64,000 nt of DNA from DASUPK01 sp963819715 (GTDB lineage: Bacteria; Actinomycetota; Thermoleophilia; Solirubrobacterales; 70-9), in NCBI GenBank assembly GCA_963819715.1, contig CAWFXE010000003.1, positions 275,338-339,337 on the forward strand, read 5' to 3'. The position numbers were made by a program, and so were the translations under genes. The notes beneath the pieces are model-generated. The model was given only the letters and a program-made list of their open reading frames with translations, was not told the DNA's origin and did no database searches. Below, piece after piece: positions 25,375 to 32,839 of the stretch. How positions within the stretch are numbered: the stretch's first letter is position 1; every line of letters begins with the position of its first letter.

Positions 25375-25788
25375 CAGGTGGTACTTCTCCCCCGCCAGGA
25401 TCTTCGTCGCGCGGAAGAGCTGCTCCAGCAGGACCACCCGCGCCAGCTGGTGGGCCATGGTCTGCGGACCGAGGGAGATGCGCTCGCCGGCGAGGGCCAT
25501 CGTCCGCGCCGAGAGCCCCTCAGGCCCGCCGATCAGAAAGCAGAGGTCCTGGGCGTCGATCCGGCGCTCCGAGAGCCAGCTCGCCCAGGCCTTCGAGCTC
25601 AGCGCGTGCCCACCCCGGTCGAGGGCGATCACGTGCGAGCGGGTCGGGATCCTGCCCTCGATGTTGATCTCGTCGCGCACCTCGATCACGTCCACCGGCT
25701 GGTGGCGCTGGAGCATCTTGCGGTAGTGGGCATCGGCCTCGGCGAACGGCGCCTTCACCTTTCCCACCACCACAACCGTGACGTTCAA
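25372..25788 (-). CDS. rlmH: 23S rRNA pseudouridine-1915 N3-methyltransferase RlmH
   Basis: A 138-residue SPOUT-class methyltransferase. The SAM-binding trefoil knot is marked by FLIGGPEGLS (about residue 84) and the C-terminal LLEQLFRA...GEKYHL ending in the invariant YH motif. It methylates m3-Psi1915 in helix 69 of 23S rRNA. The length is about 15-20 residues below the usual 155-160, lost mainly in the middle. The ATG overlaps the stop of the M48 peptidase, so the two are coupled. Confidence 0.93.
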   Translation of the reverse strand: MNVTVVVVGKVKAPFAEADAHYRKMLQRHQPVDVIEVRDEINIEGRIPTRSHVIALDRGGHALSSKAWASWLSERRIDAQDLCFLIGGPEGLSARTMALAGERISLGPQTMAHQLARVVLLEQLFRATKILAGEKYHL

Positions 25789-27035
25789 GGGCGCTCGCCC
25801 CGCTCCCAGGCCACGGCGGCTCCGATGCGGTCGACCGCCGGCGGGTGCGTCCCGAACAGGAAGCTGAACACCCCCGGCGGGTCGGGGTCCGCGAGGTTCC
25901 GGTCCGCGAGCTGCTCCTGGAGCTGGATCATCCCCCTCGGGTCGTTCGTCAGCTGGAGCGAGAACGTGTCCGCCCTCGCCTCGACCGCGCGGGAGAGCTG
26001 ATTGCCGGCGATTCCGATGAAGAACGAGGTGACGGCGATCGCCAGGGCGAACGCGGGCAGATACGCCGGGGTGCCGGGCTCGGCGTCCTCGCGCCGGCCG
26101 ATCGCCCCCGCCATGCCCGAGGCGAAGATCAGCGCGAGGGGCGTGACGATGGCGACGAATAGCAGGCCGCGCTGGATGTCACTTCCATGCACGTGGCCGA
26201 GCTCGTGCGCCACGACCGCGCGGCGCTCGCCGCTGTTCAGGTCGTTGATCAGCGTGTCGTAGAGGACCACCTGCTTCGAGGAGCCCAGTCCGTTGACGTA
26301 GGCGTTGATCGCCGTGGTCCGCTTGCTGGCGTCGATCTCGTAGACGTGGCCGACGTCGACGCCCGCCTTCTTGGCGAGCTCCAGGACGTCGCCCCGCGCC
26401 TGACCAGGTGGGAGCTCGTCGAACTTGTTGAACAGCGGCGCGATCACGACCGGCGCCAGCCAGGTCAGGATCGCCGCCCCGATCACCACCGCCGCGCTCC
26501 CCGGGATCCACCAGCGCGAACGGAAGCGGCGCATCAGCGAGAGGGCGAATGTCCCGACCAGCCCGGCGAGGATCGCCCCGATCGCGGCGCCCTTGCCCCA
26601 ATCGCTGAACCAGCCACCGAGTGATTGCGTCGAGAGGCCGACGTCGACCGATCGCTCGTGCGCCCAGATCCCGAACGGCACGGTGACCACGGCGACTGCG
26701 ATCGAGACTCCGGCGGCCGCCGCGGCCCCGCCCAGCACGGGCCGCGCACCGAGCCGCTCGAGCGTCCTGCGCGCCACGGCCGGGCGGCCGGTGGCGAGCA
26801 GCACCAGCACCGCTCCCTCCGCCAACAGGCCACCTACGAGGAGCAGGCGCTGCCCTGAGGCGTAGTCCCGTGCCTTGACCAGCTCTGCGTGGGAGAAGTA
26901 GGCGCCTTCGTCCACCTGGACGGGCTGCTCGATGTCCCGGGGACGCAGCAGCCAGGCCGCAGCCTCGGCGATGACCACGGCGGCAACGGCCGTGACGCCG
27001 ATTCGCACCCATTTGGACGATGATCGGGCAGGCAC
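25785..27035 (-). CDS. M48-family membrane metalloprotease (Ste24/CAAX protease-like)
   Basis: A 416-residue membrane protein with several N-terminal helices, the zinc motif HELGH (VVAHELGHVHGSD, about residue 276) and the third ligand in EARADTFSL (about residue 356). The arrangement, with the HELGH facing the cytosol between helices, is that of Ste24/HtpX-type proteases, which degrade damaged membrane proteins or process prenylated peptides. No CAAX substrate is evident. It is divergent from the metallophosphoesterase gene (59-base gap). Confidence 0.88.
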   Translation of the reverse strand: MPARSSSKWVRIGVTAVAAVVIAEAAAWLLRPRDIEQPVQVDEGAYFSHAELVKARDYASGQRLLLVGGLLAEGAVLVLLATGRPAVARRTLERLGARPVLGGAAAAAGVSIAVAVVTVPFGIWAHERSVDVGLSTQSLGGWFSDWGKGAAIGAILAGLVGTFALSLMRRFRSRWWIPGSAAVVIGAAILTWLAPVVIAPLFNKFDELPPGQARGDVLELAKKAGVDVGHVYEIDASKRTTAINAYVNGLGSSKQVVLYDTLINDLNSGERRAVVAHELGHVHGSDIQRGLLFVAIVTPLALIFASGMAGAIGRREDAEPGTPAYLPAFALAIAVTSFFIGIAGNQLSRAVEARADTFSLQLTNDPRGMIQLQEQLADRNLADPDPPGVFSFLFGTHPPAVDRIGAAVAWERGERP

Positions 27036-27094
27036 CGGCCTACGATAAACGGCCCCCTTGGGAGGGCCTTAAGGGCAGATCGGGCGGAATCCCC

Positions 27095-27832
27095 GTGAAA
27101 GTCGCCATCCTGACCGACATCCACAGCAACCTGCCGGCCTTCGAGGCCGTCCTCTCGGCGATCGACGAGGCCGGCATCGAGCGCCGCTGGTGCCTCGGCG
27201 ACGTCGTCGGCTACGGCGCCCAGCCCGACGAGTGCACCAAGCTGGTCTCGGAGCGTTGCGAGCTCAGCCTGGTCGGAAACCACGATCTGGCCGTGACGGG
27301 TGAGATCAGCACCGAGGTCTTCTCGGCCTCGGCGGCCGCCGCGGTCGAGTGGACGCGGGCGAACTGCCACGAGTCGACGATCGAGTTCCTCAAGGGGCAG
27401 AAGCCGGAGAACACCGAGCACGAGGTCGGCCTCTACCACGCGTCACCGCGCGACCCGGTCTGGGAGTACGTGCTGGCGGTCGATCAGGCCCGCGAGTGCA
27501 TCGAGGAGCAGGCCTCCAGGGTGAGCTTCATCGGCCATTCGCACGTCGCCCTCTGGTTCTCCGACAGCGATGGACCCCCGGGCGCCGAAGGCGGCGGCCA
27601 GGCGGAGGACGGCAGGGAGATGGACCTCTCCGAGCATCGCTGGCTGCTCAACCCGGGCAGCGTGGGCCAGCCCCGTGACGGCGATCCGCGCGGGGCGTGG
27701 CTGGAGCTGGACACCGACGGGTGGAAGGCGACCTATCACCGCGTGCCCTACGACATCGACAAGGCGGCCGAGGCGATCAGGGAGGCCGGACTGCCCGAAT
27801 TGCTCGCCGACCGCCTCTACGTGGGCCAATGA
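27095..27832 (+). CDS. Calcineurin-like metallophosphoesterase
   Basis: The GTG at 27095 (GGCGGA ribosome site) is preferred because the protein then begins directly with the conserved strand VKVAILTDIHSN; a start 75 bases upstream adds a nonconserved stretch. The 245-residue product has all metal motifs: Asp8/His10, GDVVGYG, VGNHD and GHSHV. Relatives include YfcE-type phosphodiesterases and diadenosine tetraphosphatase/protein phosphatases. It heads a row with a lipoprotein and a Ser/Thr kinase, so acting on phosphoproteins is possible, but phosphodiester substrates are as likely. Confidence 0.82.
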   Translation: MKVAILTDIHSNLPAFEAVLSAIDEAGIERRWCLGDVVGYGAQPDECTKLVSERCELSLVGNHDLAVTGEISTEVFSASAAAAVEWTRANCHESTIEFLKGQKPENTEHEVGLYHASPRDPVWEYVLAVDQARECIEEQASRVSFIGHSHVALWFSDSDGPPGAEGGGQAEDGREMDLSEHRWLLNPGSVGQPRDGDPRGAWLELDTDGWKATYHRVPYDIDKAAEAIREAGLPELLADRLYVGQ

Positions 27833-27888
27833 TCCCGCCGAAGCGCGGGAAGAATGGCGTCGCGAGCGCCCCGGCTACCATCGCCGCG

Positions 27889-28389
27889 ATGCCGAAGGCG
27901 CTGCGGCCGATATTGCTTGCCCTCCTCCTGGCGGGGATCTCCGCCGGCGTTCTGGGCTGCGGTGGGTCGAGCGGGCCGGACCCGTCCATCGCCCCCCAGG
28001 AGGCGGCGGTCCTGTCCTCCAAGATCGATGAGATCCAGGCGAACGTCCAGGTCGGCAGCTGCCTGGTAGCCGGCGCCAAGACCGACGAGCTGATCGCGGA
28101 CATCCAGGAGCTTCCGTCGTCGGTCAACTCGGACGTCAAGACCGCCCTAGAGAACGGCGCCAACCAGCTGAAGATCCTGCTCGCCGATCCCAATCAGTGT
28201 CAGGGCCGCACGACCACCACGGAGACGACCACGAGCACGCCGTCCACCACGGAGTCGACGACGACCAAGACGCAGCCCACGACGACGACCGGCACTCAGA
28301 CTCAGCCGACAACCACCACGAACACCTCGACGCAGGGGACGACGGTCGGCGGGGGCAACTCCGGCGGGATCGGGCCGGGAGGACTATGA
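27889..28389 (+). CDS. Lipoprotein with Thr-rich C-terminal tail, unknown
   Basis: The ATG at 27889 is chosen because it opens a normal lipoprotein signal (LLALLLAGISAGVLGC); an ATG at 27829, overlapping the previous stop, is an alternative. The 166-residue product has a small helical domain (about residues 35-100) and a long Thr/Ser/Gln tail probably exposed in the wall and possibly glycosylated. Its stop overlaps the start of the kinase (ATGA), suggesting it works with the kinase, for example as an extracytoplasmic sensor. Function unknown. Confidence 0.7.
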   Translation: MPKALRPILLALLLAGISAGVLGCGGSSGPDPSIAPQEAAVLSSKIDEIQANVQVGSCLVAGAKTDELIADIQELPSSVNSDVKTALENGANQLKILLADPNQCQGRTTTTETTTSTPSTTESTTTKTQPTTTTGTQTQPTTTTNTSTQGTTVGGGNSGGIGPGGL

Positions 28390-29573
28390 GCCCGCGCAGC
28401 CCCAAGGGCGAGCTGATCTCCGACCGCTACCGGATCGAGGACCGCCTGGGCAGCGGAGGAATGTCGAGTGTCTTCCGCGCCACCGACACGATCTTGGAGC
28501 GCACCGTCGCGGTGAAGATCCTCGCCGAGCACCTCTCCGACGACGACCGCTTCGTCGCCCGCTTCCGCCGGGAGGCCCTCGCCGTCGCGAAGCTCGTGCA
28601 CCCCAACATCGTCCAGGTCTACGACACGGGCAACGACGGCGGTCAGTACTACATCGTCATGGAGTACGTCCGGGGCCGCTCGGGCGCCCAGCTGCTGCAA
28701 GCCGAGGGCAAGCTCGACCCCGAGACGACCGTGGAAATCGGCGCGCAGGCCTGCGCGGGACTCGACTATGCCCACCGCCACGGGATCATCCACCGCGACG
28801 TCAAGCCCGGGAACCTGATGATCATCGGCGGGCCCACCGGCGGAGGCGACATGACCGTCAAACTGGCCGACTTCGGGATCGCGCGCGCGAGCGAGCAAAC
28901 GCGAATCACCCAGGTCGGCTCGGTCGTCGGCACCGCCGCATACCTCGCGCCCGAGCAGGCCCGCGGCGACGAGGCGACCCCGTCCTCGGACGTGTACTCC
29001 CTGGGGGTGGTCCTCTACCAGTTCCTCACCGGCCGGCTTCCCTACGAGGGCGCCTCGCTCGCCGAGCTGGCGGTTCGCCAGCAATCCGAGCAGCCCCTCC
29101 ACCCGAGCTCGTACAGCGAGGATGTCTCGGAGGCGATCGGGGACGCGGTGCTGGTCGCTCTCGAGTCCGACCAGTCCCGCCGCTTCGCGGCGGCCGGCGA
29201 GCTCGCCGACGCGCTGCGGCGCGGGCTGACCGGCGAGTCCCCCGCCCGCACCGCCCAGACCCGGGTTCTCGGCGGCGATGCGCCGACGGCGTCGACACGA
29301 CACATGCCGCGCACGCGCACCCAGAGGCAGCGCCGGCCGGTCCAGCCGCGCCAGCGCCAGGCACCGCCGCCCAAGCGCCGCCGCGCGCCGCAGGTCGCCC
29401 GCAACCTGCTCGCCCTCATTGCGATCCTGCTGCTCGCCGCCGCGGTGGCCGCGCTCGTCGTCCTCGCGTCGAGTGGCGGCGGAGGAAAGATCAACCTGGA
29501 TCAGGTCGTCAAGCAGAACGTGAACGACCAGATCGACGCCCTGAAGCAGGTCGTCGACGACAACACCAAGTAA
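28386..29573 (+). CDS. PknB-like Ser/Thr protein kinase, single membrane helix, no PASTA domains
   Basis: A 395-residue kinase. The catalytic domain (about 15-275) has the P-loop GSGGMSSVF, Lys44 (AVKIL), the catalytic loop HRDVKPGN, DFGIA and APEQAR. A basic juxtamembrane linker (about 300-340) precedes a transmembrane helix (LLALIAILLLAAAVAALVVLA) and only about 30 extracellular residues, predicted helical, without PASTA repeats. The lipoprotein upstream overlaps by 4 bases and may supply the missing sensor part. The gene is in frame and complete. Confidence 0.93.
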   Translation: MSPRSPKGELISDRYRIEDRLGSGGMSSVFRATDTILERTVAVKILAEHLSDDDRFVARFRREALAVAKLVHPNIVQVYDTGNDGGQYYIVMEYVRGRSGAQLLQAEGKLDPETTVEIGAQACAGLDYAHRHGIIHRDVKPGNLMIIGGPTGGGDMTVKLADFGIARASEQTRITQVGSVVGTAAYLAPEQARGDEATPSSDVYSLGVVLYQFLTGRLPYEGASLAELAVRQQSEQPLHPSSYSEDVSEAIGDAVLVALESDQSRRFAAAGELADALRRGLTGESPARTAQTRVLGGDAPTASTRHMPRTRTQRQRRPVQPRQRQAPPPKRRRAPQVARNLLALIAILLLAAAVAALVVLASSGGGGKINLDQVVKQNVNDQIDALKQVVDDNTK

Positions 29574-29583
29574 GTCTCCCTCC

Positions 29584-29718
29584 GTGAAGGGTGTCGTCGC
29601 TCAGAAGCCCGCCTGCCGGCACTGCGGCACGACCCTCGAGCACTCGATCTCCAAGTGCCCCAAGTGCGGCCGCCGCTCGCTGCTGAACCTCTTTCTGCCG
29701 CGCCGAAGCAGGATGTAG
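29584..29718 (+). CDS. Tiny zinc-ribbon protein (44 aa)
   Basis: A GTG at 29584, 10 bases after the kinase stop, opens a 44-residue frame: two CxxC knuckles (CRHCG at Cys11/14 and CPKCG at Cys25/28) spaced as in a rubredoxin-like zinc ribbon, then a basic tail. The coding look (GC-rich third positions, paired cysteines) supports a real gene although the ribosome site is weak. Its TAG is the first three bases of repeat copy B. Function unknown. Confidence 0.6.
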   Translation: MKGVVAQKPACRHCGTTLEHSISKCPKCGRRSLLNLFLPRRSRM

Positions 29719-29818
29719 ACGGCTTCGCCATATAGCCGCGGCCACAAGCGGCCGCCCCACGTAAGTCGCTACGGGCTTCGCCCTCCGCTCCAAGGTGGAG
29801 CGGCCTGGTGGCCGCTCC
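29716..29818 (+). repeat. Stop-codon repeat, long copy (copy B)
   Basis: A roughly 103-base copy close to that at 25275-25374 and, reversed, to 43355-43438. It starts with TAGACGGCTTCGCC, the TAG being the stop of the zinc-ribbon gene, and holds the hairpins GGC-TTC-GCC, GGGC-TTC-GCCC and CGCTCCA-AGG-TGGAGCG. It lies between convergent genes. Confidence 0.75.
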
Positions 29819-29825
29819 GGAGAGA

Positions 29826-30896
29826 CTAGGGAGTGCCTCCAGCTGCCCGCGCGAAGGCGAACCAGGAGGGCTTCGGCCTGCCCCTGAGGTTGATGAGCCC
29901 GGCTCGGTCGAGGAAGTAATCCTTGCCCTTGCGGGCGTTGTCGTAGTAGGTGAACCAGAGCGCGCTGGCGATGCCCAGGCTGCCGGCATTCCGGCTGAGC
30001 AGCCGGTAGGCCTTCGTCAGCTTCGCCGCCTGCTGTCTCGGCTTCGTTCGCAGCTCGGTGTACCGGATGCCTCTGCCACCGGTGAACCAGCCAAAGGCGG
30101 AGACGTAGATCGGCTTCGCCCCGTCGCCGTGCTGGCGCATGATCCTCCGCGCCACCCGCACCCAGTGGAGCACGCCCCTGGGCTGGACCGCATAGGGGTG
30201 GACACCGAGCCCGTCGAAGGCCGATGAGGCCCCGGGCACCCTGTACATCGCCCTCAGATACTTGGTCATCTTCATCGTGTTGTGGAGCGTGTGGTACGGG
30301 AAGAGCCCGCCGGTCACGACCTTTGCAGGGGGGTCCCCCGCCTTGAGAGCCGCCGAGGAGAGCTTCAAGAGGGTCACGTACTGCCTCGGGCTCGCCTTGC
30401 CCCCGATCGCGTCCCCGAGGTTCGGTTCGTTCCAGATCTCCCAGGTGGTGACCGGGTGCTTGGGGAGCTCCGGGTGCTCCGCCCAGAAGGTCCCGTTGGT
30501 CCCGTAGCGGCGGGCGTAGTCGGTCAGGAGCGTGCTCCACTCGCTCCGCTGGAAGGCCGTGTAGATCGGCGGTTTGTTGCGGTTGCGCGACATCCAGCGC
30601 GGCACCGCGAGGAGGTCCGGGAGGATCGTGATCCCGGCGCGGGCGGCGAACCCGAACAGCACGTCCGTGCCGTACCAGTCCCTCGCGCCCGGAGTCGGCT
30701 CGACGAACTTCCAGTCGACCTGGGCGCGGAATGTCCCGGCGCCGGCGGCCGCGACCTGGTCGAGCTCCGCCTCGCTGGGGAAGTGGGTGGCCACGACCCC
30801 GTAGAACGGGTTTGGCGTGACGGCCCTGGCGGCGGCCGGAGCGGCGACCAGCGCGATCAGCGCCACGCACGCGGCGATGAGTCCCCTCCGAGGCAT
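29826..30896 (-). CDS. Secreted glycoside hydrolase-like paralogue lacking the nucleophile
   Basis: The ATG at 30896 opens a 356-residue protein with a signal peptide (1-25) and the same clan GH-A architecture as the protein at 219-1286 (355 residues). The acid/base motif WNEPN is kept (Glu157), and GVHPYA also. At the strand-7 site the paralogue has WVTEVGW while this protein has YVSAFGW: Ala267 replaces Glu. The codon is GCC, so it is not a one-base sequencing slip of GAG/GAA followed by a frame change. It may be a carbohydrate-binding or scaffold protein, or use another residue. Confidence 0.8.
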   Translation of the reverse strand: MPRRGLIAACVALIALVAAPAAARAVTPNPFYGVVATHFPSEAELDQVAAAGAGTFRAQVDWKFVEPTPGARDWYGTDVLFGFAARAGITILPDLLAVPRWMSRNRNKPPIYTAFQRSEWSTLLTDYARRYGTNGTFWAEHPELPKHPVTTWEIWNEPNLGDAIGGKASPRQYVTLLKLSSAALKAGDPPAKVVTGGLFPYHTLHNTMKMTKYLRAMYRVPGASSAFDGLGVHPYAVQPRGVLHWVRVARRIMRQHGDGAKPIYVSAFGWFTGGRGIRYTELRTKPRQQAAKLTKAYRLLSRNAGSLGIASALWFTYYDNARKGKDYFLDRAGLINLRGRPKPSWFAFARAAGGTP

Positions 30897-30922
30897 CGAA
30901 AAAAGGTAGCCAGCGAGCTGGC

Positions 30923-32140
30923 TCAATGTCGCAGTTCCCCGGCCCCCTGCCAAGGCGTCGCGCCACTGAGAACGGCCTTGGAGAACGCATCGAGCTCGCC
31001 CGCCTCGATTGCCGCGCGCGCCCCCGAGACGACCGAATGCATGTACGTCAGGTTGTGGAGCGTCAGGAGGCGGGTGCCCGTCAGGTCCTTGCTCCGCGCC
31101 AGGTAGCGCAGGTAGGCGCGGGTGTGTCGCGAGCACGCCTCACAGGGACAGCCCTCCACAACGGGCGCATCGTCGCCGGCGTAGGTGGCCTTGGTCAGGT
31201 CGATCCTGAAGCGGCCGTCGGGATTGGGAGCCAGGGCTGTCCCGTGGCGGGCCAGCCGGGTCGGGATGGCGCAATCGAACAGGTCGATGCCCATCGCGAT
31301 GCCGGCGAGCAGGTCGTCGATCTCCCCGATGCCGAGCAGGTGGCGAGGCGCCTCATCCGGCAGCAGCGGAACCGTGAAGCCGAGCACGCCGTGCATCTCC
31401 TCCTTCTCCCGCCCGAGGGTGCCGCCGATCGCGATCCCGTCGATGCCGGCCGCGGAGGTCCGCTCCGCCGACTCGCGGCGCAGGTCCTCGTGGACACCGC
31501 CCTGGACGATCCCGAAGACGGCCTGGCCGGCCGGACCCTCTCGCCCGTGCCACTCGAGGCAGCGATCGAGCCAGCGGTGGGTCCGCTCGGTGGAACGAGC
31601 TGTGTAGTCGCGGTCGGCGTGGGCCGGGGTGCACTCGTCGAACGTCAGCGCGATGTCAGAGCCGAGCGCCGCCTGGATCCCCATGGACTCCTCGGGGCCG
31701 AGAAAGCGATTGGAGCCATCGAGCAGCGACTGGAAGGCCACGCCCTCCTCGGAGATCTCGACCTTCGCCCCGCCCTGGACGCTTCCGCGCCGCCCCTTGA
31801 TCTCGTCGGCGACGCCGCCGTGGGCGAGCGAGAAGACCTGAAAGCCGCCCGAGTCGGTGATCAGCGCCCGGTCCCAGGACATGAACCGATGCAGGCCACC
31901 GCGCTCGGCGATCAGCTGCTCACCCGGGGCCAGGTGGAGATGGAAGGTGTTGCCGAGCACCATCTCGTAGCCGAGCGCGGCCACCTCGGCCGAGGAGAGG
32001 CCGCGGACGCTGCCCTTGGTCGCCAGCGGCACGAAGGCGGGTGTCCTCACCGGCCCGTGCGCGAGCTGAATCACGCCCGCGCGGGCATCGCCGTCGCGCG
32101 ACTGGATCTCGAACGTGAGCCTGGCCGGGTCGGATCGCAC
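30923..32140 (-). CDS. tgt: tRNA-guanine transglycosylase
   Basis: A 405-residue Tgt with a GTG start. It exchanges guanine-34 for preQ1 in tRNAs with GUN anticodons. Motifs: TDSGGFQVFSL (substrate pocket), the nucleophile region DLFDCAIPTRLARHG, and the zinc site CPCEACSRHT...LHNL (three Cys and one His). Queuosine synthesis genes are not in the window. A hairpin separates it from the upstream NERD-like gene. Confidence 0.95.
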   Translation of the reverse strand: MRSDPARLTFEIQSRDGDARAGVIQLAHGPVRTPAFVPLATKGSVRGLSSAEVAALGYEMVLGNTFHLHLAPGEQLIAERGGLHRFMSWDRALITDSGGFQVFSLAHGGVADEIKGRRGSVQGGAKVEISEEGVAFQSLLDGSNRFLGPEESMGIQAALGSDIALTFDECTPAHADRDYTARSTERTHRWLDRCLEWHGREGPAGQAVFGIVQGGVHEDLRRESAERTSAAGIDGIAIGGTLGREKEEMHGVLGFTVPLLPDEAPRHLLGIGEIDDLLAGIAMGIDLFDCAIPTRLARHGTALAPNPDGRFRIDLTKATYAGDDAPVVEGCPCEACSRHTRAYLRYLARSKDLTGTRLLTLHNLTYMHSVVSGARAAIEAGELDAFSKAVLSGATPWQGAGELRH

Positions 32141-32163
32141 CGGCCAAGCCTAGGGTCACGCGA

Positions 32164-32186
32164 GGGTGCGCCGTCAGGCGCAACCC
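32164..32186 (-). terminator. GC-rich hairpin between the NERD-like gene and tgt
   Basis: On the minus strand GGGTTGCGCC pairs with GGCGCACCC around a 4-base loop (one bulged base). It lies directly after the NERD-like gene and before tgt, so it may separate their transcripts. No U-tract follows. Confidence 0.4.
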
Positions 32187-32195
32187 GTTTAGTGC

Positions 32196-32780
32196 TTAGT
32201 CCAGGACTTCGTCGAGGTACGCGGTGAGTGACTTGACGCGCCGCGGGGTGACGGGGCCCTGACGGGACGCCTCCCCGACGATCGTACGGGCGCCGCAGAC
32301 GATCACCCTCGGGGTGTTCAGGCCCTGCAGAACGCGAGCCCCGACCACCTTGCGCCGAGCGAGCGCCGCCTCGATCGTCACGTTGGCGTGCGGAGTGTCG
32401 GCGAGCAGCTCGCGAATCGAGTCGACCTGCGCGAGCACCGGCTTGACCAGTGCCGAGCGGCGCTTCGCCGAGCTCCCCAGGACGTCTCGCTCGAGCTTCG
32501 AGCTGGAGCCGGTGTAGCCGCTGCTGTCGACGACCGTGACCCCGCTGGGACCGACGATCAGATGGCTGATCTCAGAGCCGTTCCCGGGGACGTGCCGGTG
32601 GTGGAGAACCGCCGCCTTCGATTCGTCGAGGTAGCGGTCGATACGGGCGGTCGGCTCGTCCTCGACCTTGCCGTTGGCTCCCAGAGACGGCAGCCGGTGG
32701 CGCAGCCCGCGGCGAACCGCTGCGCGACGGCTCGGAACTGCACGCGTACGCGTTGTGTTGGCTTCCACCGATATTCCCAT
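32196..32780 (-). CDS. NERD-like domain protein, degenerate active site
   Basis: A 194-residue protein. The core (about 44-165) resembles the nuclease-related NERD domain: VLHHRHVPGNGSEISHLIVGPSGVTVVDSSGYTG (given here only in part: SHLIVGPSG, VVDSSGYTG) and a later segment TPRVIVCG. NERD proteins normally keep an Asp and a D-x-K pair; here the positions read SHL and DSS, so the catalytic Lys appears lost. It could be a binding domain. No neighbour suggests a role. Confidence 0.5.
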   Translation of the reverse strand: MGISVEANTTRTRAVPSRRAAVRRGLRHRLPSLGANGKVEDEPTARIDRYLDESKAAVLHHRHVPGNGSEISHLIVGPSGVTVVDSSGYTGSSSKLERDVLGSSAKRRSALVKPVLAQVDSIRELLADTPHANVTIEAALARRKVVGARVLQGLNTPRVIVCGARTIVGEASRQGPVTPRRVKSLTAYLDEVLD

Positions 32781-32839
32781 CGGTCTCTCCCAGCTGCCCC
32801 TTGAACGTAACGGCCGGCACGGAGGTGTGCGCCAGTTCT

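Noticed and set aside
28200..28345. Short repeated units (ACC/ACG-rich) that could suggest a CRISPR or tandem repeat
   Set aside because: They are Thr codons of the lipoprotein tail; units are irregular with no spacers.
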